Part shown: positions 8,378 through 14,404 of the stretch, one piece after another
Position numbering within the stretch: position 1 is the first letter of the stretch
How the letters are laid out: every line of letters starts with the position of its first letter
Source of the DNA: a virus
DNA length: 25,411 nt
Direction: 5' to 3' (one strand)
IMG/VR virus record: IMGVR_UViG_3300000230_000196
Coordinates: 1 to 25,411 of that record
Translations under genes and position numbers: made by a program
Notes under the pieces: generated by a model
Told to the model about the DNA's origin: nothing
What the model saw: only the letters and a program-made list of their open reading frames with translations
The model's database searches: none

Positions 8378-8776
8378 ATGAAATTAATTAAAGAATCTTT
8401 AAATGAATTTGAAAGAGGTCTAGAACCCAAAGTAGCTTTAGGTATAGGTAGATATGCATGGAAAACACTTAGACCTTATACAATTTTAAAGTCTTTAAAA
8501 ACTGTTCATATAAATATGAATGGTTTTTTTAGAAATAGTCCTTCATATTTACATATTTGGCCTGGAATGTATGTTTTATTATCGGATATTGCGCACGAAA
8601 CAAATAATTATATTTTATGTAAATTTAATCAGTTTTGGGACTTAGAAAAGGCAATAAATGCTACAGAGGAAAATAATCGTATAAGCAAATTAATTTATAA
8701 TCATATGCAAGGTTCAATTCTACAATTTAAAAATAGATTTGAAATTATACGACTAGAATATTTAGCAAAGATTTAA
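8378..8776 (+). CDS. Small protein with capsid-targeting-like N-terminus
   Basis: 132 residues of unknown function directly after the portal gene, where T4 carries small prohead core genes (67, 68). The N-terminus MKLIKESLNEFE is shared in form with two other genes in this window (19573, 21336) and resembles T4 internal-protein capsid-targeting peptides (MKTYQEFIAEA), which end at a prohead-protease (I/L)xE site; here LIKE and LNE would fit. The rest is a basic, aromatic-rich globular stretch (HINMNGFFRNSPSYLHIWPGM). No membrane segment or known domain is seen. The stop codon lies in a duplicated 11-base unit. Confidence 0.65.
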   Translation: MKLIKESLNEFERGLEPKVALGIGRYAWKTLRPYTILKSLKTVHINMNGFFRNSPSYLHIWPGMYVLLSDIAHETNNYILCKFNQFWDLEKAINATEENNRISKLIYNHMQGSILQFKNRFEIIRLEYLAKI

Positions 8777-8787
8777 CAAAGATTTAA
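8766..8787 (+). repeat. Double 11-bp tandem repeat over a stop codon
   Basis: CAAAGATTTAA occurs twice head to tail; the first copy holds the stop codon (TAA at 8774) of the upstream gene, the second is non-coding. Same type of slippage as at 2361. Confidence 0.85.
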
Positions 8788-8839
8788 CAAATAAATTTTT
8801 ATTATTCGGTAAAATATATTATATTAGTAAGATATTTAG

Positions 8840-9073
8840 GTGTTGAATAAACTAGTTATTTGAAGACGCTAAGCCAGACCTGGGATCATACCCAGCAGCT
8901 CCACTAATTATAAAAAGGTATATGGGGCTGAGTTGTATTGATGGGTAGAAAGATTCTTATAATGAAATCCTAAATAAGCGTTAAACGACGCAGAAACACG
9001 TACATTTGCAATGGCAGCTTGAGTTTGTCTTTTGTGACGAGATTAGTGCCCAGCGAAAGTGGGCACATTTTTT
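8840..9073 (+). ncRNA. ssrA: Circularly permuted (two-piece) tmRNA
   Basis: Seen in order: a T-arm (stem CTGGG 8880-8884, loop ATCATA, stem CCCAG 8891-8895), the 3' acceptor strand CAGCTCC 8896-8902 followed by ACTA, a 21-base spacer, then the 5' acceptor strand GGGGCTG 8924-8930 followed by a D-loop-like AGTTGTATTGATGGG. The acceptor strands pair over 7 bp with one G-U. Downstream a tag frame, most likely from GCG at 8978, reads ALNDAETRTFAMAA then TGA at 9020. A 5-bp hairpin (TTGTC/GACGA) and a terminator close the gene. No T-arm or acceptor 3' strand occurs after the tag, so the halves are swapped relative to a one-piece tmRNA. Mature RNA would be two pieces after removal of the spacer, as known for alphaproteobacterial and some cyanobacterial tmRNAs. 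The 5' boundary and helix P2 were not resolved. Confidence 0.82.
9046..9073 (+). terminator. Rho-independent terminator of the tmRNA
   Basis: Perfect 7-bp stem GTGCCCA (9046-9052) / TGGGCAC (9060-9066), loop GCGAAAG, followed by ATTTTTT. Unusually GC-rich for this window. Confidence 0.92.
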
Positions 9074-9075
9074 CA

Positions 9076-9085
9076 GATATATAAA
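9076..9085 (+). promoter_or_regulatory. Late-promoter-like box, first of two
   Basis: GATATATAAA immediately after the tmRNA terminator, 41 bases before the next gene. It is part of a duplicated segment (GATATATAAAATAAAA at 9076 and again at 9104). Confidence 0.5.
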
Positions 9086-9103
9086 ATAAAAAATAAAAAT
9101 TTA

Positions 9104-9113
9104 GATATATAAA
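9104..9113 (+). promoter_or_regulatory. Late-promoter-like box, second of two
   Basis: Second GATATATAAA copy, 12 bases before the ATG at 9126, within the direct repeat with the box at 9076. Confidence 0.5.
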
Positions 9114-9125
9114 ATAAAATATTTT

Positions 9126-9572
9126 ATGGCTATTGGAAATTTTAATATAAACGATTATCTTAATAAACTTTATGAAGAAGCTGAAGAAAATTCAGGTGGA
9201 ATTAAAGGAGAAGGTAAAGATGGGTTAATTATACCTGAAGAAAATAAAAAATCATTTTCTTGGTTAAAAAGAGAATATGATAAAGGCAAGGTAGAAGTTA
9301 AAGTCGAAATTAAAATGGGTGGTGCAAAATTTGAGCCCGGTTATAACATGCAAACTAATCTTAAATCTGTTAAGGATTTTAAACCAGGAATGTTTGGTGA
9401 TGTTAAAACTTCTGATACTCCCGATAATAAAAAAGAAGTAGATAAAAAAGTTTTAGATGCCGAAAATTCAAAAGGACAAAAAAAACAACCAGATTATAAG
9501 GTTGAAAAATTTGCTAAAGGAAATAAATCTGTTATTAAAGCATCAGTAAAAACAACTGAAGATACAGATTAA
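9126..9572 (+). CDS. Highly charged Lys/Glu-rich protein, possible prohead core or internal protein
   Basis: 148 residues, very rich in Lys, Glu and Asp with few hydrophobic clusters, so likely partly disordered. It begins FNINDYLNKLYEEAEENSGG, a short amphipathic helix containing LYE, a possible (L/I)xE prohead-protease site. The middle has SFSWLKREYDKG and the C-terminus is a string of KK/EV segments ending KTTEDTD. No domain was recognised. The location a short distance after the portal gene and two late-promoter-like boxes upstream are compatible with a scaffold core or internal head protein, an inference only. Confidence 0.65.
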   Translation: MAIGNFNINDYLNKLYEEAEENSGGIKGEGKDGLIIPEENKKSFSWLKREYDKGKVEVKVEIKMGGAKFEPGYNMQTNLKSVKDFKPGMFGDVKTSDTPDNKKEVDKKVLDAENSKGQKKQPDYKVEKFAKGNKSVIKASVKTTEDTD

Positions 9573-9581
9573 AATAAATAG

Positions 9582-9662
9582 AAAAAACTAATTAAAGAAT
9601 CTGCTAAAAAATTAGTTAAAGAATTTTTTGATGTTGAATATGAATTTTTAAAAATAATATAA
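9582..9662 (+). pseudogene. Start-less 26-codon remnant of a capsid-targeting-like peptide gene
   Basis: After a TAG at 9579 the frame reads KKLIKESAKKLVKEFFDVEY and ends in TAA at 9660. The first residues match the MK-L-I/V-K-E-S opening of the genes at 8378 and 21336, but the start is ATAG instead of ATG, so a single inserted A (or the loss of ATG) would explain it. Either a broken copy or a peptide using a non-standard start. Confidence 0.45.
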
Positions 9663-9989
9663 ATGATTCCAAATAACGCATTAGAAAAACGTTTAAATGA
9701 TATAAAAAATGGTAAATCAGCTCCCGAACCACCATCGGATAAAGTTATTATATTAAATCCAGCTCAAGAATCAATAGTTGAAAAACCTGAAATTATAGAA
9801 TCGCCTAGAACTATATTATATAAAACTGCTATTAATTTAGTAGCTTATTTTTTTATTTCAGTTATAGATGGTTTTGCTATTAAAACTATATTTAACCAAA
9901 GTTGGTCATTTTTACAAATGATTGCTGTTGGTTATTTTTTTTATCAAATATTAATGATTATTTCCAATTTATTTAAACTACACAAATAA
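9663..9989 (+). CDS. Small membrane protein with two C-terminal helices
   Basis: 108 residues. The first 50 are hydrophilic (ALEKRLNDIKNGKSAPEPP, then an acidic linker). Two hydrophobic segments follow: about residues 55-72 (INLVAYFFISVIDGFAIK) and about 83-101 (FLQMIAVGYFFYQILMIIS), ending in a basic tail LFKLHK. The layout predicts a cytoplasmic N-terminus and a two-helix hairpin in the inner membrane. It lies 6 bases before the thymidylate kinase gene. No family was recognised; a holin-like or membrane-modulating role is possible but unsupported. Confidence 0.7.
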   Translation: MIPNNALEKRLNDIKNGKSAPEPPSDKVIILNPAQESIVEKPEIIESPRTILYKTAINLVAYFFISVIDGFAIKTIFNQSWSFLQMIAVGYFFYQILMIISNLFKLHK

Positions 9990-9995
9990 TTTTTT

Positions 9996-10697
9996 ATGGC
10001 AGCTAAATTGATTAATCTTGAATCCATAGATGGAGGCGGTAAAGGAGTACAAACAAAATTAATTCAAAATTACTGTAAAACGCTAAATCTAAAATTTAAG
10101 CACATACATTTTCCAATGTATGAACATAATACGTTTTCAGAACTAATTGCAATGTTTTTACGTGGTGAATTTGGTCCTAATGATGAGGTAGACCCTTATT
10201 TTGTAGCAAATATTTTTGCAATGGATAGATTTAAATTTTTACCAGTATTACAACAATATATGGAAGAATATGATATTATAGTCTTAGACAGATATGTATT
10301 TTCAAATATGGCTTATCAAGGTGCTAAATTAAATGGTGAAGATAGTGATAAAATTAAAAATTGGATTTATCAATTTGAATTTAATTTTTTAAAATTACCC
10401 TATCCAGATATTAATATATTTTTAGATGTTCCTAGTGAAATTTCTAAAAAACGAATGGAATTAAGAGACCAAACTGAAGTACGTGAATATACAAAAGGTA
10501 AAGCAGATATACATGAAGCTGATTTAGAATTTCAAGAAAAAGTAAGAAATACTTATTTGAATTTAGTTGGGTTTCCTAATTATCATATTATACCTTGTGT
10601 ATTTGATGTTAATGATAAACAATATGCTCTAACACCAACCGAAATATTTAAAACATATGAACCAATAATTGAAGAACTATTAACTAATAATTTATAA
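9996..10697 (+). CDS. tmk: Thymidylate kinase (dTMP kinase)
   Basis: 233 residues. It phosphorylates dTMP to dTDP in the cytosol, feeding dTTP synthesis for phage DNA. Seen: P-loop region NLESIDGGGKGVQTKLI (residues about 6-22), the FPMYEHNTFSELIAMFLRGEFG strand/helix, FAMDRFKF, the DR(Y/S) motif IIVLDRYVFSNMAYQGAK (about 93-110), and FLDVPSEISKKRM before a LID-like region with REYTKGKADIHE. Odd: the Walker A is GGGKGVQ rather than the usual GxGK(S/T)TQ, so the Ser/Thr after the lysine is Gly, as in adenylate kinases (GKGTQ). It follows the membrane protein by 6 bases and precedes a 76-residue gene by 2 bases, so these are one transcript. Confidence 0.92.
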   Translation: MAAKLINLESIDGGGKGVQTKLIQNYCKTLNLKFKHIHFPMYEHNTFSELIAMFLRGEFGPNDEVDPYFVANIFAMDRFKFLPVLQQYMEEYDIIVLDRYVFSNMAYQGAKLNGEDSDKIKNWIYQFEFNFLKLPYPDINIFLDVPSEISKKRMELRDQTEVREYTKGKADIHEADLEFQEKVRNTYLNLVGFPNYHIIPCVFDVNDKQYALTPTEIFKTYEPIIEELLTNNL

Positions 10698-10699
10698 TT

Positions 10700-10930
10700 A
10701 TGCCAAATATATCAGAATTTAAAAGCTATAAATTATTACATACTTTAGCAAAGGATAAATCTAATTATAAAATAGCATTTATGACAAATGATAAAGATAA
10801 TTGGTTTATTGAAGTAATACATTATGCAGGTAAAAATGGTAATATTTCTAATATATCTACAATTATTAAACAGGACATGGATACATGGCTTTCATTTATG
10901 ATATCTAATGGTTGGGTTAACATTAATTAA
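10700..10930 (+). CDS. Small protein of unknown function
   Basis: 76 residues, begins two bases after the thymidylate kinase stop, so co-translated. It has two short beta-type stretches (YKIAFMTND, WFIEVIHYAG) and a C-terminal amphipathic helix (MDTWLSFMISNGW). No membrane segment, zinc motif or known domain was seen. The gene is followed by a promoter of the TTAACAT-N27-TTGTATATT type. Confidence 0.6.
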   Translation: MPNISEFKSYKLLHTLAKDKSNYKIAFMTNDKDNWFIEVIHYAGKNGNISNISTIIKQDMDTWLSFMISNGWVNIN

Positions 10931-10970
10931 CATATTTTTTATTATTTATATATAATTTTTTTGTATATTA
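10927..10970 (+). promoter_or_regulatory. Bipartite phage promoter TTAACAT-N27-TTGTATATT
   Basis: TTAACAT at 10927-10933 overlaps the upstream stop; TTGTATATTA at 10961-10970. The 27-base gap is the same as at 13736, 19955 and 24563. The TATATT part resembles the Bacteroidota -7 element (TAnnTTTG). Drives the gene at 11034. Confidence 0.55.
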
Positions 10971-11033
10971 GATAAAACTTATTAATATTTTTAACTATAA
11001 TAAATAACTAATTTTAAATTTAAATTTTTAAGT

Positions 11034-11327
11034 ATGAGCGAAAAACAAAAAGAAGAAAAAACAGTTGATGCTACTCAAAAAGTTGAAACTAATGCGTATG
11101 TGCCAACTTATAACGTTAAGCCAGAATTTAAGGCTGCAGTTTTAAGAACTATTGGTAAATATCCATATAATCAAATTGCCGGCATTATGAATGCGATTAA
11201 TGTTCCTGTGATGGATCATCAAACTTTAACTCAAGTTATTAATGTATTGGGTAATTTTCCATATGCTGAAATCAATAGTTTAATTTCTACAATCAATGAT
11301 TATGTTGAACAGGTAATTGAGGAGTAA
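11034..11327 (+). CDS. Small soluble protein of unknown function
   Basis: 97 residues. A charged N-terminus (SEKQKEEKTVDATQKVE) is followed by two similar helical units: VKPEFKAAVLRTIGKYPYNQIAGIMNAIN and QTLTQVINVLGNFPYAEINSLISTIN. Both have the form hydrophobic helix, (G)-(K/N)-(Y/F)-P-Y-x-(Q/E)-I, then a second helix ending in IN, so this is an internal duplication. The family was not recognised. It has its own promoter (10927) and is followed by a hairpin, so it is a single-gene unit that may be strongly expressed. Confidence 0.7.
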   Translation: MSEKQKEEKTVDATQKVETNAYVPTYNVKPEFKAAVLRTIGKYPYNQIAGIMNAINVPVMDHQTLTQVINVLGNFPYAEINSLISTINDYVEQVIEE

Positions 11328-11353
11328 TTACATTACATTAAGCAACTCTTATT

Positions 11354-11390
11354 AGAGGATTAGGATTAGGATTATCTTAATCCTCATTTT
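11354..11390 (+). terminator. Hairpin built on GGATTA repeats, probable terminator
   Basis: Three tandem AGGATT units run into an inverted copy: stem AGGATTA (11368-11374) / TAATCCT (11378-11384) with loop TCT; an alternative longer pairing joins the first repeat to the same 3' arm. Followed by CATTTTATG, a weak T run. Confidence 0.55.
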
Positions 11391-11422
11391 ATGTTTTATA
11401 ATTAAAATTAAAAGAAAAAGAT

Positions 11423-12049
11423 ATGGCTAAAAACAATTCAATTCAATCAATTGCATTAGATTTCATAGAAAAAAGAGATGATGAAACTTTTAGAAAAGTA
11501 ATAAGTCGTTTGAGGCCGGGGTTAATGTCGCACACATACAAATTTGTCCATAATTTTGATTTATGTAGTGAAATTGTAGAAAAAACTTTTATAGCAGTTT
11601 GGGAAAAAATTGATCAATATAAAACTGAATATAATTTTTCTACATGGGTATATGCTATAGCTAAAAATGAATGTTTAGGACAATTAAGACTTAACAAGAA
11701 ATTTTTATCACATAATAAATTAACTGAAGCCAATTCTTCTATTTTAAGAAGTTACAATCCTGTTGTTAATTTAGATATTGAGGTGTATGGGCCAAGTGGC
11801 GAAGAAATTACTTATCATTTACATGACAAAGTTGTAGATGAATTTAATTCATTAAAGGAACCTTATAGAACAGTTATAATTGAACGTGAGATTAATCAAA
11901 AATCTTTACAAGATATTGCTGATAATCTTAATTGGAATTTATCTACTGTTAAAACTAGATTAAAAAAAGCTAGAACAGATGTAGCCAATATAATTAAAGA
12001 AAAACACAGTAATTTATTAGAATTATATTATAATGAAAAAAATAGCTAA
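11423..12049 (+). CDS. ECF-type sigma-70 family RNA polymerase sigma factor
   Basis: 208 residues. Region 2 spans about residues 25-95: LMSHTYKFVHNFDLCSEIVEKTFIAVWEKIDQYK, then FSTWVYAIAKNECLGQLR, the usual region 2.3/2.4 pattern (F-x-TW-x-Y-x-IA-xN). Region 4 spans about 138-195: FNSLKEPYRTVIIEREINQKSLQDIA, then a helix-turn-helix DNLNWNLSTVKTRLKKARTDV. There is no region 1 or 3, as in ECF factors. Together with the gp55-like protein this gives the phage two sigma-type proteins. It overlaps the next gene by 17 bases. It could serve an early or middle promoter class, possibly the TTAACAT-N27-TTGTATATT type, an inference. Confidence 0.88.
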   Translation: MAKNNSIQSIALDFIEKRDDETFRKVISRLRPGLMSHTYKFVHNFDLCSEIVEKTFIAVWEKIDQYKTEYNFSTWVYAIAKNECLGQLRLNKKFLSHNKLTEANSSILRSYNPVVNLDIEVYGPSGEEITYHLHDKVVDEFNSLKEPYRTVIIEREINQKSLQDIADNLNWNLSTVKTRLKKARTDVANIIKEKHSNLLELYYNEKNS

Positions 12050-12488
12050 TTTATTACCAATTCTTGGCGTAATACAAGATTTTAAAAATTACAGGGAATG
12101 GTCTAATGTTATTCATAGAGAAAAATCTAATTCTGAATCTACTTTTAATAAATTTGGCCTAGATCATAATTTCTTTTATATTTTATATATGGTAATTACC
12201 CTTCCTGAAGAGGACAGAGTATTACCTGATAATATAAAACGATTAAGAGTAGTGGAATTACTTAAACCTATTCATCAATATTTAGATGAAGATTTAGGTT
12301 TTGCTAATTATATTATACCAGAATTTAATCAATTTGTAGATAATGATGGTAATCCTACCTTAGCTTATGGCATAGTCTACAGATTTGCATTTAAAACATT
12401 TTCATTTAAATGGTTAATAACAAGACTTTTATTAATTGGCACAATTGGATTATTTTTTTATTTTAAATTATATACTTATTTAATATGA
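12033..12488 (+). CDS. Protein with C-terminal membrane helix, translationally coupled to the sigma factor
   Basis: 151 residues, starting 17 bases inside the sigma gene. Residues 1-125 are soluble, with FKNYREWSNVIHREKSNSES, VITLPEEDRVLPDNIK and YIIPEFNQFVDNDGNP. The last 25 residues are hydrophobic (WLITRLLLIGTIGLFFYFKL), predicting one membrane helix with its soluble part in the cytoplasm. Overlap with an ECF sigma gene and a single membrane helix are typical of anti-sigma factors, but the HxxxCxxC zinc signature is absent and topology (soluble part first) also fits. That role is a guess; no family was recognised. Confidence 0.7.
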   Translation: MKKIANLLPILGVIQDFKNYREWSNVIHREKSNSESTFNKFGLDHNFFYILYMVITLPEEDRVLPDNIKRLRVVELLKPIHQYLDEDLGFANYIIPEFNQFVDNDGNPTLAYGIVYRFAFKTFSFKWLITRLLLIGTIGLFFYFKLYTYLI

Positions 12489-12775
12489 ATATATTAGAAG
12501 AAGCTAATAATATAGTTAATGCCCGTTCTCAGGAAAAAGAACGTATGTATGGCCCTTTTAGTGAAGGTATGGAACGTGCTACTCAAATTTTTAATGGTAT
12601 GACCGGTCTAAATATAACTGCAATAGAAATGTATAAAGCATTGGTTGCATTAAAATTATCACGTGAATCATATAATCATAAAGAAGATAATTTATTAGAT
12701 GCATGTGCATATCTTGGTGCCTTAAATAATTATATACAAGAAAATGAATTTGTTAAAGACCCAGTTAAAAAATGA
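12485..12775 (+). CDS. Conserved phage protein, DUF6378-like
   Basis: 96 residues, overlapping the previous gene by 4 bases (ATGA). The sequence EKERMYGPFSEGMERATQIFNG, TAIEMYKALVALKLSRESYN and HKEDNLLDACAYLGALNNY follows the pattern of the DUF6378 family of phage proteins: an R-x-x-x-YG motif, an M-x-x-LKLSR helix and H-x-D/E-DN-x-x-D-x-x-Y-L. The all-helical layout with conserved E and D residues recalls MazG-type folds, but no enzymatic claim is made. Function unknown. Confidence 0.75.
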   Translation: MNILEEANNIVNARSQEKERMYGPFSEGMERATQIFNGMTGLNITAIEMYKALVALKLSRESYNHKEDNLLDACAYLGALNNYIQENEFVKDPVKK

Positions 12776-12854
12776 GTCAAGTGTAAACCGGGTGATATAA
12801 GAATAACACCCTAATATTTAAGAAAAATACAAACAATACCTTAAAAAATAAAAT

Positions 12855-13085
12855 ATGGGAGAAAATAGTTCTTATAAATATGAAGATGTATTAAATGGTA
12901 CTACAGACTATATTGAACAATTATTTAAAACTGTACCAGATGAATATAAAGTTGATATTGCAATTAACTTGGTGTATCAATCAGCATTATTTGGTAGTTA
13001 CAATCATGCAGAAGCATTGGGAATAATGGACTGGGCAAGGCATAGATATATTCAAGTTACTGACAAAGGTGATGAAATAATTTAA
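12855..13085 (+). CDS. Small protein of unknown function
   Basis: 76 residues. Mostly helical and acidic: YEDVLNGTTDYIEQLFKTVP, IAINLVYQSALFGSYNHAEALGIMDWARHRY. No known domain. A weak hairpin (GGGTG/CACCC, about 12791-12812) lies in the 79-base gap before it. The decayed gene at 13088 starts 2 bases after its stop. Confidence 0.6.
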   Translation: MGENSSYKYEDVLNGTTDYIEQLFKTVPDEYKVDIAINLVYQSALFGSYNHAEALGIMDWARHRYIQVTDKGDEII

Positions 13086-13087
13086 AA

Positions 13088-13290
13088 ATGACAAAGAAAT
13101 ATAGCACAGCAGATTTAAATCCAGAAACAACATTTGAAAGACACATATTTCACAGGATTAATATTGTTTTAGTAAATTACAAGAATTAGTAGCAAATAAA
13201 TTAAATAAACCATTAGGATGGTATTATCATTTTGCACATAATTTACATTTATATGATAAGTATCATCTCATTGATAAAAGATTACACTAA
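13088..13290 (+). pseudogene. Decayed gene, possible thymidylate-synthase-family remnant
   Basis: From ATG 13088 the frame reads MTKKYSTADLNPETTFERHI followed by FHR and stops after 33 residues (TAG 13187). In another frame from 13168 to TAA 13288 the sequence reads FSKLQELVANKLNKPLGWYY, then HFAHNLHLYDKYHL. The second part resembles the late segment of ThyA-family proteins (vA-x-x-L-x(3)-G-x-Y-x-H-x(4)-LHLY-(D/E)). The missing middle points to an internal deletion plus frameshift. The family call is from memory and weak; that the gene is broken is clear. A thymidylate kinase gene is present upstream at 9996. Confidence 0.45.
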
Positions 13291-13344
13291 AAATACAAAA
13301 GGTTAATTTAATTATTGACCTTTTTTAAATTTAATATATTTTTA

Positions 13345-13539
13345 ATGGACAAATTTAAAATAATATTTGAATTAGAAGCAAACAATATAATTGATGTAGT
13401 TAAAAAAATGTCTGAATTAAAACACCATAATTGTGGTGAACAGTTTCATATACAAGATGAAAAAAATAGTATATGGAATATAGATTTAAATGAAAACCCT
13501 ATTTTAATTGAAAAAATTAATAAATTTAATTATGACTAA
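13345..13539 (+). CDS. Small protein of unknown function
   Basis: 64 residues from the ATG at 13345; the in-frame TTG at 13315 is less likely because it adds a low-complexity Phe/Ile stretch. Contains FELEANNIIDVVKKMSELKHHN and IWNIDLNENP. The end overlaps the next start by 8 bases (ATGACTAA), so it is coupled to the Tad2-like gene. No known domain. Confidence 0.6.
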   Translation: MDKFKIIFELEANNIIDVVKKMSELKHHNCGEQFHIQDEKNSIWNIDLNENPILIEKINKFNYD

Positions 13540-13723
13540 AGAAGAGGCATTCACAGCAATGAAAGCTGGTAAAAAAGTTACACATAATTATTTTCACCCT
13601 GATGAATATATTTATATGATTGGAAATAACATGTATGACGAAGATGATATATTCTTAGAACAATCTTATTTTTGGGAAGAACGAACTCATGCAAATTGGG
13701 ATAAAAATTGGTCTATTAAATAA
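13532..13723 (+). CDS. DUF2829/Tad2-like small protein, possible anti-Thoeris
   Basis: 63 residues from ATG 13532 (the TTG at 13508 would be an upstream in-frame start). MTKEEAFTAMKAGKKVTHNY followed by HPDEYIYM, an acidic loop, FWEERT and a final WDKNWSIK. The order E-A-x-x-AM-x-x-GKKV-x-(R/H), an aromatic strand with Y-(I/M), then W-x-x-R and W-x-x-(D/N)W-x-(I) is that of DUF2829, the family that includes Tad2, a phage protein that captures the signal molecule of the Thoeris defence system. The protein is shorter than experimentally known Tad2 and may be a general phage family member. Overlaps the upstream gene by 8 bases. Confidence 0.5.
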   Translation: MTKEEAFTAMKAGKKVTHNYFHPDEYIYMIGNNMYDEDDIFLEQSYFWEERTHANWDKNWSIK

Positions 13724-13735
13724 ATTTAATATTAT

Positions 13736-13779
13736 TTAACATATTTTATTTTTTTATTAAGGATTTATTTTGTATATTT
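13736..13779 (+). promoter_or_regulatory. Bipartite phage promoter TTAACAT-N27-TTGTATATT
   Basis: TTAACAT 13736-13742 and TTGTATATTT 13770-13779, gap 27. The segment ATTAAGGATTTATTTTGTAT inside it is repeated exactly at 14980-14999. Only 17 bases separate the box from the ATG at 13797, so the leader is very short. Confidence 0.6.
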
Positions 13780-13796
13780 ACTATAAAGTAAAATAT

Positions 13797-14087
13797 ATGA
13801 TACCAGTAGATTTAAGAATTGAATTAGTTGGTAGAAGAAATGGTATGGTTTCAAAATGCGTTAATTATGAATATAGTTTTGAAGCAAAAGATGGGAATGT
13901 TACCCCATATATAATTGGTTTTGCAGAAACTACTTATGGAAAATTTGTTGTTTGGGAATGTCCAAAATGTTTTCAAAAACAATATTTTCATTATATGCAT
14001 TCTATAGAATGCGGATATGATTATGTTAAATCACTACAAGCATTTAAAGATGAAAATAAAGATTGGTTAATAAAAGAACTTATATGA
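13797..14087 (+). CDS. Small protein with a zinc-ribbon-like CxxC
   Basis: 96 residues from ATG 13797; the in-frame TTG at 13770 lies in the promoter and is rejected. Beta-rich start (IPVDLRIELVGRRNG, CVNYEYSFEAKDGN), then FVVWECPKCFQKQYFHYM, a CPxC motif followed later by IECGYD; half of a zinc ribbon with a possible His/Cys pair completing it. It overlaps the next gene by 4 bases (ATGA). Likely a phage accessory gene; no named family. Confidence 0.6.
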   Translation: MIPVDLRIELVGRRNGMVSKCVNYEYSFEAKDGNVTPYIIGFAETTYGKFVVWECPKCFQKQYFHYMHSIECGYDYVKSLQAFKDENKDWLIKELI

Positions 14088-14404
14088 TAGATCAAGAAGA
14101 AATAAATTTAGGTAATAAACTAATTTCCGAATTTGTCGGGTATAAAAGATGGCTTATTTATGATTATTCTGTAATTAAATACCATAATGATTGGAATAAA
14201 CTTATGCTTGCTGTTGACAAAATTGAATTGTTGGACGATAATAAGTATGTTGTCCAAATAGCTGCAGATAGGTGTACAATATTTGAATATGATGATAATT
14301 CAAAAGCTATTGTTAAATTCAATGTAATGTTTGCCGGAGAAAAAATTTGGGCTGTGTATAGATGTATTGTCGAATTTATAAAATGGCATAATAATGGAAA
14401 GTAA
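14084..14404 (+). CDS. Conserved phage protein of unknown function
   Basis: 106 residues from ATG 14084 (ATGA overlap). Opens NLGNKLISEFVGYKRWLIYD, then IKYHNDWNKLMLAVDKIELLD, VQIAADRCTIFEYD, and ends IWAVYRCIVEFIKWHNNGK. The order N-x-LI-x-EF-x-G, Y-H-x-x-W-x-x-LM-x-V-x-KIE, a strand with C-x-I, and a V-EFI-K-W-(H/Y)N helix is one I recognise from many Bacteroidota phage hypothetical proteins. Function unknown. The downstream 37-residue gene starts 11 bases before its stop. Confidence 0.7.
   Translation: MIDQEEINLGNKLISEFVGYKRWLIYDYSVIKYHNDWNKLMLAVDKIELLDDNKYVVQIAADRCTIFEYDDNSKAIVKFNVMFAGEKIWAVYRCIVEFIKWHNNGK

Noticed and set aside
8800-9070. Group I intron or ordinary tRNA gene
   Set aside because: No anticodon arm and no intron core; the acceptor, T-arm and tag frame fit a permuted tmRNA instead.
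11354-11374. Telomere-like GGATTA repeats
   Set aside because: Only three units, leading into an inverted copy; explained as part of a terminator hairpin.
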